From contig WIXG01000048.1 in NCBI GenBank assembly GCA_009869945.1, forward strand, positions 124,001 through 188,000: a stretch of 64,000 nucleotides of DNA, in the 5' to 3' direction. Made by a program: the position numbers and the translations under genes. Every line of letters begins with the position of its first letter. The stretch's first letter is position 1. Below, in pieces: positions 49,701-63,300 of this stretch. The DNA comes from Mesaphorura yosii. Taxonomy: Eukaryota; Arthropoda; Collembola; Poduromorpha; Tullbergiidae. The notes under the pieces were generated by a model, which was not told where the DNA came from, did no database searches, and was given only the letters and a program-made list of their open reading frames with translations.

Positions 49701-52700
49701 ATACGTTAACCTCAAGTGCAGTAAATAGACTCATCGTACAGCGGCCGGTTTGCTACGCTGCGTTCAGTTCTGATGCGAAGTGTTGTCTTATTTACAGAAG
49801 CCGCAGTTATGCGAGAGAGATTTTTGTACCCGTGTAGAGCATTTGGAGGAATCGTGCTATAGACCGATTGAGGTGCTGTGGAAAATGGTAAATGGGAGGA
49901 AGAGTCATAAAGCATACCGCAGGAATCCATTTTTATTAGCGTTTTGACACCAAACGATGGGATCTTTGCAATAAATGTTATTTTGTGTGCAGAAAACAAG
50001 AATCATAATTTACACGCTACAATATTAATACGGCAGGACCAGTAGAGGAACACGAGGAAACTCGAATTGATCTTCACAACGAAATGAACAAGTAGCCAGA
50101 ATATCATTATAAAACCTCACAGGAAAATGTGTTTCATTTTTACATATAATCAAATGCCTTTTGTTTTTCTCACACAAATAATCGTGGTAATCATAATAGC
50201 CAATCTGCATCACATAAACACGACGCACAAGAGGAACACCTCGTAATGGTTTTTCTCTGAAAAAGAAGATTTTGAACTCGTTCTTGTTTTGGGACTGCGA
50301 AGACAGAGCGAGGAAGATGATGAATTCCGTTTCGAGCGACTACTGTACGAGAGGAATAGGAAAACGGTAACAAATAGTCCTAATTTCAGAAATCAGCAGG
50401 GTTCCAGGCGCCGCAGCATCGTTACCAGCAGACAATAACCATCATATTCTTTCTTCAAATACTCATTCACACACGTTTGCCGTGCACGCCGAACGAGCGG
50501 AGTTGATTGTGCTCAGTCAGGATGGTAGTCCGAGACTATGGTTTAAATAAATTGTGAAATGTATGAAATCTAAGTAGAACATGAAACAATGTTGTTTAAT
50601 ATTATTAATGTGGATTCGTACAAAAGAAGAGTGCGTGATTGTGCTCTCCAAGCATACCAACACAAAGACTGGAGAAAGAAATTGCGTTTTTCCAATCTTC
50701 TCGTTCGGGACGCCCGAATAAGATTTTTTCTTTTCACAAAAGTATGAAAGATGAGTAAATATAAAAATTCCGCACTTGTTTGAAGTTCCTCCGACCATTT
50801 CTTTACATAAACCTGTATAATTCATAATCAGAATACAAAGTTCGCCGTGTGTTGAGAGTCTGGGAGAATGCCGCTCCAAGATTATTAAGGAGCTCATATA
50901 ATGGAATCATAATGAATCTGAAGTAGACTTCTTCATAACTCAATACAATAGCACTGAATGCATTCATAAGTAATTAACTTCTCTTCCCATCATCTCTTTT
51001 CTATTCTAACTGCTTCCAATCTCGTTGCTTGCCTTTCACTCCTGTGCAAAAGTTTACTTTGCGTTCGCCTTTTCTTTTTCGCATTTCCATTTCGTGTTTG
51101 AAAAGAATTTTTCTCGCTCCAAATATTCGTTTACAAAAACAACACTACCTTGCTTCGATCGTCGCTTTACCCTTTCCATAAATTGGAATTGCAATTTTTT
51201 CAAGTTTTGCTTCGAACATTTTCAAATAAAAACCGTTACAACATCATCCCACCCACAAACTCCAACCTCCGCCAAGATTATTCGTATTTATCATCAGCTA
51301 TCCAGCGACAAATCAACCCCGAAACAACAAGTACGAACCGCCAGCCACCAGCACAAGCACTGATTCTTTGATTAAGTACCGCCATCATCCTCGGTTCGTA
51401 ATATTAATAATAACGCATCGTTCATCCAATGAGAAGAATGAGAATTACAATTTCCTTTGTCTGCATCGGCCAGCGTGGCATCAGCATTGAATCATGCTTA
51501 ATCTCATTTATTGTTCCGGGTAATTATACAAACAAATCCGACGCCTTACTAAAACGAGCCTGATCGTCGATACAATTCAGTTGAAGAACATCTTGCCTGT
51601 CACACTCGCACTTGCCTTGTACTTTGACGTCCTATCAACAAGTCAGCAGGTCCAGGTGTAGTTGCACTGAGCGAGTCGGCGTCCAATCGGATTACTCGTA
51701 CGCAGTATGCGAATTTTAGTGAATAACTTAGCCAAGTTAGTTCGTTCAAAAATTGCAGTTAATTAAGAATAATAAAATCATTGGTACAGCGCAAGAGGAT
51801 GTTTTCTGGCAATAATTAAACAAAGAGGGATGATCAAAACAATATGCTAATGAGGCTAGAATGAGTGCCAAAACAAAAAGGAAGTATGCACGAGCAAGAC
51901 AAGAAACCAGGCAGAGCACAAATTAATACAAATGATTAAACTTTTATAATAACAACTCGTCGACAGAAAAGAACGGCAGCTTCTCCGTTCATTATTCTTT
52001 TCTTGTCCTCGAAAGGCACGTCAAAATGAGCACATGAATAATTGAGCACGGCGGGAATGACACTGATTTCTGCGGACCGGGTTCTATGAATAATTAATTA
52101 CAGTCGGTGGAAATTAAGAAACATGGAAAAATGGGTTTGGTGGAAAAAGTGACGCTTTGCGAGATGAGAGACAGGAGAAAAAGTATTGGCAACTACAATA
52201 TATCATCATAATTCCTAGGCTCAATCCACCACCATCCGGGAAAGGGACGTCAAACCACGCTCAGTCGCTCAAAAGTTATTTGTACAAGACTTTGGTTTCA
52301 GTCTTTCTCTTTTCGCATTCACCAAAAATAATCTTTCAATGTGCGGATTCATTAAATGGTTGACGGGTTTATGTGGATCGATATGATGAATTGAGAAAAA
52401 AATTCTTAAATGTGCATGAAGGAATTACGCACAGACTGGAAAAGAGAAACGCCGACACAGAAACAGGAAGGCGAGTGCCCGGGAGTCGAAGTGGAGGAGT
52501 GTGGCTGCAAATAATCCGGGGTGATTATAAAAACTAAGGCGCACGAGGGTAAATGAGATACGATTATGAGCAGCGCGAAGAAAGGCAGAGCATAATAGCC
52601 CAGGGCGAAAAAATTAAAAAAGAAAGCAGATACGATTGTTATTATAATATTATGCTTATAGATATTAACTTCGGGCTCGCTATGCAAAGGAAAAACAAAA

Positions 52701-54301
52701 GCCGAGTCACTCAGTAGATCCCTGTAAAAAGGATTAATTTCTTGATGAGGGGAAAGCGAACAGATGAACTAACTCAGTTCTCCGCTCACTTTCTGTTTTC
52801 CGGAAATGAGCTGGAAACTTAAAGATGTTGAGACTCTTCCCAAAATATTATTCCTAAACAAAGCGATTTACTGACTCTGAAATCACTCAAAGTCGGCTAC
52901 TTATCCTCGTCCTGTTTAATTGTCGGGAAAATACCTCTAAGTGATGCTTGCATAATCCCCGTCCGCGAAAGACGAAGCGAGGCAACTTTTTAATTAGAAT
53001 GACAGTTTAATAAATCCGACGGAAGGCCAGACGCTAAATGATACTCTGGCAAGTAAAAGAACAATTTGTCAACTTTCTGTCTGCACAAAAATAATAAGAA
53101 TTTCTCAACCCTCCACAACTTTTCCATTAAAATATTTCTGTTCATTGAAACACGGCCACACAAAGTTTAGAAACTCGACGAAAATGATTTCCTGTATTTA
53201 TTGAAAATAGCATAGCTTGTTTCATTCCGAGCTCAATGTTTTTTTTCCGTTTGATCTTGCAATCATCTCACTGACATCGCAAGGGTCTGTGAACCATCTG
53301 ATTTTGAATTATGGTTCCCAGAACACAGCAGCCAGTAAGCGTGTATGTTATTATCACTCTTGTATTTATTCCTGAATATTTATACAGAGTGCATTTTCGT
53401 AATTTATTTTCCATTTTCGCCTCAATAATCGAACTAGTCTCTGGCACACACCACTTCACGAGCAGTGCAGTGCAGTCGTACTTAATGAGGAATGTGCATT
53501 AGCAAAGTACGCACATGCAATTGATGAATAAGCTATTCGACAGTAGTTTAAATCTTATAATAACAAATATAAACAAATACAGATTGCTGGTTTGAGGTCT
53601 GAATAAATAAACTATATTTTAGCTGTGCTTGGTATGTTAATTCCTACTGCTCATTTGCATACGCCAAGCAGCTCTCACGTGAGACTTCCTGACAATTCAA
53701 CACTCATCGCACGCAGTGCGACCGCCAAGCCTGACCGTGGCCTGTTGTTTCGCAATTCGAGCTCAGCAAGCAATCACTCAAGGTGCGGACAGTTGATTTG
53801 TACGCAAATGTATGAGATTGAAGTTGCAAAACATTGAACATGTTGCCACTTGTCTGCATTCTTTACGTTTACTTGGAAAATTAATCATAAACTGGTGCAA
53901 ATAGCAGAGATTATTGAAAATAAACTTCCAGCTGGAATTCCGGCAGGTGAAACAGAACAGGAGGGTTGAGACAGCAAGAGAAATAAATCCTGACACAGTT
54001 TGACAGATGAAAGTTCCACGATAAATGCTCACGGTTTATTAAAATAGGGCAGATGCAGCAGAATGAGAATGAGAATTTGCAAACACTCTGGTGCGTTCGC
54101 TGCCTAGCCACTTTGACCTTGTTCACATGCAAGAGTAGGAAAGGTGAGTTACCTGCTGGATTGTGGTGTGCATGGTCATAGGGCGAGTAGTCTCCGTTCT
54201 CGAGTCGATGTTTCTTCATCATGTAGTGCGAGGGGCCTCCATGTGCCGAGAGTCCAACTAGCGGTACAGAAGTTCGTTTCGGAGGACGACCAGGCCTGGA
54301 G
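40747..54301 (-). CDS. dac: Dachshund transcriptional cofactor, 3' seven exons (partial)
   Basis: Seven exons join in phase to about 414 codons: 54301-54153, 48890-48674, 44413-44331, 43365-43222, 42720-42466, 41744-41661, 41057-40747. The first opens with SSRPGRPPKRT, which in DACH1 directly follows the Ski/Sno/Dac DNA-binding domain, so that domain lies right of the window. Next come DMMRLEKSPLLANGYNHPP, an Ala/Pro stretch, SPVLNLSKN, and an acidic run (EENGDEEDDEDYSD). The C-terminal coiled-coil (Dachbox-C) follows: NLLRNIQGLLKVAADNAK, then EKSEFKMEIMRERELREQLEK across the next join. The tail is rich in Gln, Asn, His and Ser. Family role: nuclear cofactor acting with Eyes absent and Sine oculis in eye, leg and neuron fate. 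TAA at 40749-40747 overlaps a donor match (AG/GTAATT), so an alternative C-terminus is possible. Confidence 0.93.
44414..48673 (-). other. Dachshund intron (4.3 kb)
   Basis: It lies between the exon ending LDAA and the exon starting RYHEECSDSE; a split Ser codon (AG/C) joins them in phase. No coding frame is recognised. An AT-rich AATAA-type run lies near 45281-45306. dac introns in flies carry enhancers, so regulatory content is expected but not demonstrated. Confidence 0.65.
48891..54152 (-). other. Dachshund intron (5.3 kb)
   Basis: A split Asp codon (G/AC) joins HHNPA to MMRLEK, so nothing coding needs to be missing. Short frames on both strands look random in composition. No repeat family or transposon terminus was recognised. 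Confidence 0.65.
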
Positions 54302-57300
54302 CTCAAATTCAAAACAAGAAATTCAAATTCAAATTCATGAAATACTTGGAGAAAGGAAAGCAGATGAGTTAATGACTAAAATGATAATCCAAATAGAGAA
54401 ATTTTTATTAATAAAAAGTGATGCGGGAAAGGAAGTGACGTGTAACAAAGGGCAGCTTCATCAAAGAAGAGCATTTGGGTTTTGCAGTGGAAAGCAAAAA
54501 ATCAATAGGATAAGCATTTAGATTGCATCTCTCGCCGCTCTCTCTCTCTTTTGTAATAAGACAAGGTTAGAATGTTTCATTTTGAGATTATTCATATTCA
54601 TTTTGCCATTATGATTCCCTTTGCGTTTATTCTTTCCTTTCCTAAATTAAACCCTCGCTGTGGAAAGAAAATAACACAAAACCCTTTCTTTTTTATTCTC
54701 TTTCTTCTTCATCATCTTCCTGTAAACTTTTTCAATTAGGCAGATAAAGGTACAGGTTAAAAACCATTTTTTCTGTAATTTCACATTTCCATTTCGTCGG
54801 TGCACGAAAGATAAATGTTATTACAACTCCTTCCCCGACCTTAATGTCATATTGTGAGCTCTGCGAGTGAAAGTCAGAGCAAACTCACTCTGCCGACTTA
54901 TCTCACTCTTCCGTGCAAGCCGAAACACGGAGCTACTCAGCGAGTAAGAATAATTTCTTTTACATGTGTAATTTTTCTCTCGTCTTCCCCCAAACAAGAC
55001 ATTATGGCTTTCTGGTATTAATGTATTATGCAAACAGAGAGCGAAAGCTAATATTAACTACCATTACATTACTTCTTCTTTTCACTACCTTGCCCCGTTC
55101 CTTAATACGCAGCGCTGTAATTTGTACTTTCTCCACGGCCATGTCGGTCTGCTTCTTACTTCCTCACCGTGGCTGTGGCAAAATATTAAATATTCTTCAT
55201 CTCTGATATTAAACATCTTATGAGTCTGTGGAGTGGGGACATGCAATTAGACCACAAATTAATTTATACAAAAACACACAGCCAGTGTTCTCTTCACGGC
55301 GAGAATGCCTTGCTCCATTTTCCTTCCACGAATTATTAATATCAGCATCATATTTCGCTCTTCCATCCTCGCGCTACTTGCACAAGGAGTCTGAAGTTGC
55401 AGGAGAGTAATTTTATTATACAGTCGCTTTCTCTTCGGGCTGCTCACATTGAATTACATCTTTTCATTTTTACTAATTACTTGCTTTTCCCCTGTGCAGG
55501 TCTTCATTCACATATAGAATTTCGAATATTTCATCAACAACCATAAATTACACGGTAATAATAATATGCACGGTATTCCTTTTAAATTATTACACCTTAA
55601 CAGCATTGTGTTACATTCCAGCACTGCAAACCTCAAACTTCCATTCACTGAAGAGTGTTTGTGGGTTTCCGGGGTTTGGCAAGCGCTTGTTCGTTGTTGT
55701 CTTTGTAAACTGAAATAAACCAACGATATACCGTGGATGATGCTCTCATTAATATTCCACATGCGGTCATCAGGGAACTATTAATAATTTCGAGAAGGAG
55801 AGAGAATAGTCTTGATTGTGAGTAACATGTCCACAACATGAAAATTTGGAAATTGAATACTCTCCCTAACTATCAAGAATTTCCGCATTATTTACATGAA
55901 ATCCAATCTGAGTGCTTGTTTTCGTTCCATAAGCCGTAATAGCATTTGTCTTATTCGTGCTTCAGTCAAAGGTGAGAGTTTGGAAATAATTAAACTGTAG
56001 AATCTAGAAAATATGCTTACATCGCCGACTCCAATCAAGCACAGTTTAAATCAGGGCAGCACAGCTCAAGAAGACATTCGATATGCATACTAATAAATAA
56101 ATTCCACCTGATTCGAACCGCGGAAAGTTTTGGCGGCCTGCGATCGAAGAATTGATCCTCAACTCGCTTGATTGCACTTTGATATGAAGTGAGTTTAGGA
56201 CCTTGTCGTGCAGAGTAAAGAACAAAGAGCGGAAGAACTCGCCTGATTAATATTCCGCAATCATTGTCACTAATTTGAAGAGACAATTGAGTGTGCACGC
56301 AGTTGGTGAATGAGTTAGAGGGAAGGAAATCTTCCATATGCCATAATGGAGAGATGCACCATCGACATAACAAACTTGGGTTAAGATCTCAAGTGTGGAT
56401 GGATTTGTATGCAAAAATGCCAGATAAAGGAAAAATGAAGATGAGCGGGAACATCTCGCAATTTTCTGGTTTGTCTACATTGATGGTAATAATTTTTCCT
56501 TTCTTCCAGACCCGGCGAAGAAGTTGGAGAAAAATATTTCACGAATTCAGATTCATGGTATGCTCTGCTCGAGAACACTCTCTCTGCATTATAATGTTGA
56601 CATTTTACAGGAACTATATTAATTTTCCCGAGGGGAACATACTCCAGTGCGTGTAGTACACGAATTTTTTACGTTTCTACGTACACACTCGAGTAATAAC
56701 ATTACGTGCCATAACCTTATGCCAGGCCGTATTACGGGCTTCTCACTCAACTTCAAATCACAACTCACCCTCGAAACATAATAATTACCCAAAATGAACA
56801 CTCAGAAACTCTGGATCAGGAATTCACTCTTTCGAATTCACGGAATAAAATCTCAAGTCGTTAGTTGATTAATATTCAAAGAATTCAACCTCACATTCAA
56901 TGCCATGGCCCAAGCCAAAAGCCCAACGCAAGGGTGACTACTACAAAGTCGGCAGGTTCAGTCGCAGAGGACACGCGTGAACGAATGCACTTTGGGCTAA
57001 TATCATAATGTTTGTGCAGTTCATCGCGTGCTCGTTGCTTTTAATCCTTTCAGAAGATTGAAAGAAACATTTTTATTCAAAAATGATACGGCAGACGGCA
57101 ATTGCAGCGAAAGGAAGGTCGGTCTGGTTGCACTAGGACTTGGTGGTCAGTGCAGGCCCCCAAAATGAGAAGATATATTTCAGAGATCCCGAACTGTCAA
57201 ATCTTCATTATTAAGACTATCATTTAAACGTCAGATTCCGAAAAATGTTACTTTCCGACTGTATTTCTGCTCGCCTGCCCTTCCTGCCCACTTGGGCTGT

Positions 57301-60300
57301 GCGTTTCGAACGGATATTATTTCTTAAAACTCAACCTGCTCAGAGATAGCCTTCGACTCTCCAACAGCCATTTAACTAAGAATTCGTTGTGCTCATAGCA
57401 CAGCAACTATCATAAGCATATATAGAGTGTTCACGACCATATTAACTTTGTAATTTATGCATTCTTTAAACACATTGATAATCAGATGCGCATTATGGCA
57501 AACATATGATTAAAGAACCAACTATCAAATGCCGTTCTCTATATTCGCAATTGATTTATTGAAGACGAGTAAAGACAATCTTATTCGCCTTTAAGTCGCG
57601 ACCGACTCAATTAATTCAATTTATTGCTCGGGTTCTGTAAACACAAGTATCATGTATGTTCGACTACAGCCTCGGGACGCTTTCGGGCATGCCACATCTC
57701 TTTTGTGGTTAGCCAGCGCTCAATTCAATTGCTCCACCGCTTAGCCTTATCAAAGTAGAAAAACAAATAAATCATGTACATCAATGCAATTTAATGTGAA
57801 TCACAACGTCAATAAAACAAGGCTTTACATGTATTTATTGTGTTGAATCTTCAAGTTGTACTAATGTCAAGCCAAGCTTTTGCAACAACAAAATGGGTCG
57901 CGTACTGTGAACGTGGCAAGAAAGGCTGTGACGAATGTGCTGAGTGCATTAGCGTCAATTTCATCGCGATTATATCAGCAGTCTTAACAGTAGGAAAACG
58001 CGGTCACATGAAAATAGTATTAGATAGACCCCAAGCAACTTGTTAACGCAAGAGCACGAAAAGAGAAGAGAAGAAATGAACCGTCACAAATACCATTTTT
58101 CCATTTGTAATAATGCTCACTCATCCTTGAAAGTAAAAAATACACCCACCAGTTGGCAACTTTATGCGAGCTCTAATCACTACCACGTAAAATTTGCTTT
58201 GTCGATTAACTTTTGCTTCTTATGATTTTTCATTAAGCTCATGCGCCCCATTTGCTTGGCTTGTCACTCCAACACACGAGTGTTTGAATTATTCGCGTTA
58301 CAAAAAATCAGTTTAGAAATGAGTGTGGTGGATCTGGAAAATGAACTCAGTTGTCGTTCGGCAGATCATGGAAGGGGGCGAGTGGACTGCACGGAGCGGG
58401 CTGTCAATGCAATAAATTTGTTGACGCACGTAAAATTAAATGAGGAAACAATAGTTATTATTTTACTCAATGAAATGTGAGGTTCGGCGCAATGATTAAA
58501 GTTATTACCAATTTGAGCAGCTTAAAGGTTGAGAATTACGACCTTTTCTTTAAGTAGACGATGGTAATGCGTGCTCATGGAGTGGAGCAAGGTGAAGAGG
58601 ACCAAGATCATTGCGAGTGGGAGAAGTTTCTTTTGTTTCTGTCTGAATTATATATTATATTAAAACCAATGTTTTTCTGATCCGCCTTTGGATGAAGGGC
58701 ACCTTTTATTTTAAATCGAAAATTACTGTAATCATTCATCTCAACTCGAAATTTCCTCACTGGCTTGATGATATGCCTCGGAACTGCCTTCTTTCATTTC
58801 GTCCCTACTTCATACTTTTTTATATTTCTGTCTCAACAACCACAGAACAGTGCTGGAGTATCTACATGCATGTAGCATGCCTGTACTTTTCCTTTTGTTC
58901 TCTCGGTCCATAAACCTCTCTCTTTATTCTCACTTTACACCCCAACCAATTCATCAAAATAAACTTACAGTTTTCCTTCAAAACCAATTTCTTTGCAGAT
59001 CCAACTAATTCTTCTGATTCTTCTCCCTGCCTGCCTGCTCTATGTCTCTACCATGCCGCACTTCACCCTGGCTGCGGAGTAATTACAATCGTATAGCAAA
59101 AAATCCTCCTTTTCCTCAAAAATCATTTCTGTAAAACTCTAATCCTCAGCCTCATGAGCTAGTCATGAGCTTGCCGTACAAACGAAACCCGTACATCATG
59201 CGCCACACATCACACAATGCTGGTGCAGTATGTTTGAACAGCGTTAATCATAATGTACTTAATTATAATTCGTTGTATTCCTTGTTCGAGTGCGCATGAT
59301 GATTCTCTTTATTAACCAACTCTGAGCGAGTCAGCAAAAAAGCAAGAGGAGGCTGAGACCACGCAGTCGAGTCCTAACCTTTCCATTTGAATTGTAAATT
59401 ACGAGTACAATTCTCGCTGTCTCTTAACTAATGATTACTCCTTCCCGAGTTGATTTATTTACCGTTTATTTATAAGATACTCGTTTTGCCACTACTTGTT
59501 TCTAATCCTATTAACTCGTGTTACTACTCCTTCTCCGTGCTGGCGTTTTCGTAATATGTATAAATATTTGGGTTATAATTGCTGCTATCTATTTTCATGT
59601 TTACAAGTGCTCGCATGTATTACAAGCGATTACTAGCACCAGAGATGAGATCAGATGGGGAACTCGACTAAAGCGCAGTGCGTGCAGTGTTCATCGCTGA
59701 AAACCTTTCCACCACGATCTTCGGTTCAGCTGCAGCTCTTTTGGCGTGCAGACTCTTTTACTGTGAATTATTTTATTCAGCTCTGCAGACTGCCATGTTT
59801 CTTTACTCTGCTTCGCTGTACGTGTCTACGCGCAATTCTCCAGAGCAAAATTCAGGCCGGCATAAAAATATTAAGATTCAATTAAAAATTTTGTTCTTCT
59901 CTTATCGCTCTCATCAAAACTTAATTTTATTTCTCTGACTGAAATGACATGAGCAAGAGCGTGCAGATGGTTATTAAGGAGCAAGAAACGCAATAAAGGA
60001 AGATGAAACAGCGATTGCCAATCTACGCTCTTTGTTCTCCCCTCAAATGAATCTCCTGTGCAATAATAATGTGCGAATGAATGTGTTTAATTTGAAATTA
60101 GTTTCATTCTACTAGCCCAGCGTAGGGAAATTACTTCCACTGCAGGGTCGACTGATTAAATTCTGCAGCATATGCAAGTGCCATCAGAGCCATGTGCGCC
60201 ATATAAGATCTCAATCGTCTTCTGTTCTACAAATTCGTGCTGAAGGACTGTGAAGTCAGAAACCTCCCATTGTTTTAGTGTGCTAATTAAATCGTACTTA

Positions 60301-63300
60301 GACAACAAAGAAGAAGCTTGTAAAATACAATTTTTCGAAGCTTAAGATAATGGAGGGTGGGAAGACGGGATAATTTTATGACATGTTTGTGTGTAACAGG
60401 TTAATAAGAGGACTGGCGCAATAACAGCAGAATTTAAAGGATAATTTAAGTACATTAATAACAACATAAACATTCTTTTAATGAGTATCTGGCAGAACAG
60501 CTATTAGTGCTCCTTTCGAAAACAGCGTCCAACGTGCATCGGTGTATCCCGATCCTCAGCATACGATTGCAGTAGCCGAATAAATGCACGGCGAGGACTG
60601 GCTCAGAAGGGGCTTGTGGAGAATATAATTTGAAAGCTTATTCACAGTCGTCCATTGGGTCTTGGTCTCTGGCTCTCTACTCTGAGCACTTATTGCACGT
60701 CGAATTTGTTTATTCATCTGCCTCTATTCTGAAGCAGTGAGATTTTACGATTTACCACCGACAATTTAAATTCGGTGGCTCTCTGGACAAGGAAATTGCA
60801 TTACGCAGAAATCTCTGCCGTGAATCTGTTCGGCGATTTGCCTTGAAATATTTTCCTCCGCAACCTCATGAATCAACCAGTATTCGCCATAAAACAATGG
60901 AAATTTGCGCAAATTGTTTCAGTGTAATGGATGATGTTTTCTCAAGTCATCCGACATCCGATACGGCAGCCCTGTACCTCGTGTTGTTGGGGAAAATAAT
61001 TCCTCTCCCCGTCTGCTTTTAAATCAAAAATGGAATGCAAAACAATTTGGACCACGTCAACTCTCATACAACCGAGTTCATTTTTCATTCCGCCGGCCAA
61101 GTCGTGCAGTTCAGTCAAGACCCAGAATTTGATATAAAGAATGTTTATGTACGAAATTATACACAAGATGTATGACTCCCAACAGAGGTTGCAGGTATAC
61201 GAACAATTTGACACGTATCGAGGCTGAGCACGAAGAGAATGCGAAATATTTTGGTTGGGTCCGATATTATATTACTTGACTTCTGAAAAAATGCTCAAGT
61301 CAAATCTGTGTTGGTCACTTGAGTCAATGAAAGCAAACTAAATCCCTTGCAGGTTCTCTGACACGTGCGTGCCGACGAGTGTCTGTGGCATGTCGTGACC
61401 ATTTGGTCAATCCCGAGTCAAGTGCGAAGAGTAAAAGAACGGACCGACAGTTTTTGTCGTCTTTTCATCATAAATAAAGAGGGAAAGGACGGGATTGTGT
61501 TTGAAAGAGAAAGCAAACTGAGCAAAGAAAATTAATCGAAGTCAAAACGTCAAACGTTTTCTCACCCACACGCGCTCTAAATATTATTAACACTATTTAT
61601 CTTCAAAAATACATTTCTCAATTTGGAAGTGAACGATGGACTCTGACGTTCAGTTTCTTCGTGAGATGGTTGGTCACGCAAGTCGGGTCTCACTTCATAG
61701 GGTACGCATTCAGATGAAATAATGGCGAGAATGCCCTGCGTCGGAGCAAGAACAATACGGAAAACACAAGTTTTGTTAGTTTTGCAAATGAGAGAAAAGA
61801 TTATGAGTTGTTACTTTAATACGTCTGACTTTTCATCATCATTTCCGTATCATCTACAGTCGGCATTTTTATGCAATCATAAAGCGTATTAAAACGATGA
61901 AAGAGAAAATGCGGCGCTTATTTAATCCGGCTAATGGATACAAATAAGGCGAAAGAAAGCGTGAAAGAAAGTGCGTGGGTTTTGTGCGGAGAGAAACAGG
62001 AAAGAATAAAAAGTAAAAGCTAAGTGAATTGTGAGAGAGAGAAAATGAATGAGTTTGTAAACGCAAAGGGAGAACTTGTAAAATTGACTCACACTCTCTC
62101 TCCATTATTTGAATGTATCCGTGACCATAAAGGAGCAGTAGTACTAGGAGCAGTAGCAGTGGTAGTAGTAGCGGAATGAGACGTTTGTCTGCAATTTAAA
62201 TTATAAGAAAAGAAAAGTCTTAAAATATTGCCAAGATACAAACATACAACATTACCACATTCATTAACCATTACACTACGGAGTCCGATTCGTTAAAAGG
62301 CTACCTGCATCAACTGTATTCGAGAAATGAACGGAAATGCTGACTCAGACACGACTTTCTCATTTGGCCTAGCATAGGTGTTGAATAGAATCATTGCTAG
62401 TGTAAATGTAGTTTGCCTTTTCACTTAATCGTGCCTTCTGACTGATTATGTTTTGCTTCTCCATTTCCTACGCGTCTGACTCTAGCATTTAGAAGGGACA
62501 GGGAAAGGAAAGTCAACTCAATCGCCGTACAAAAGAGAAAGACAGAACGGAAAACTAATCAGCAGCAGCAATACAGAAGAGAAAAAGACACACTTTAGCA
62601 GCGAGCAAATGCAAAGTACAATTTGATGCAGCGGGCGGCGTCGGTTTCAACGATTTTAATTAAATATTTTTCTTTCCCTTCGGTAAATAATCAATGGATT
62701 TTTTTTCTATTTCTTAATGTGTAATGTGGTCGGTCGGTTTAATTTTCTCGTCTTTTGTGGTCTCAGTAAATAAATATAACTCGTCATTATTGTCTACTGA
62801 AAGCAAAAAAGCGTTAAAAATCAACTTGTCTCGAGACCTCAATATTTTCCCTTACCTTCACTTGAGTTTGGAAAACAATAAAGAAGTGACGTTGATGAGA
62901 ATCTATAAATACAGACAGCGAGCGAACAACAAAAACTCCAAGTCGACGAGAGTCGAGACATATTGTAGATGCAGCCGAATACGCTTAAATCCTGTAATGA
63001 AGCAAGACTTATTTTTTGCTGTAAACTTGTTTCAATTTTCTTGCTCTTTTGATGGTTCCTACAAGTTATTATGATGACTAGTCTTCATAAAGGAAACTCA
63101 GCTCCATTGTTGCGATTGGTATGTTTTGTATTTCAAAGATTTAATAATAATCCCATTTTGACGCTAGCCGTTTCGTTTCTACAATTCTCCATTCGATGAG
63201 GTGTCCATGTCACGTACCGATGCGGAGGAAATCAGGCATCGAATACAAACATTACATATTAAACAGGTAAACTATGATCGCATCTCGGCGTCGCGGTGGT

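Noticed and set aside
56715-56745. CCGTATTACGGG palindrome as a second copy of the MITE terminus
   Set aside because: Only a few bases are shared with GTCCGTATTCTTAATG, and there is no second terminus or duplication.
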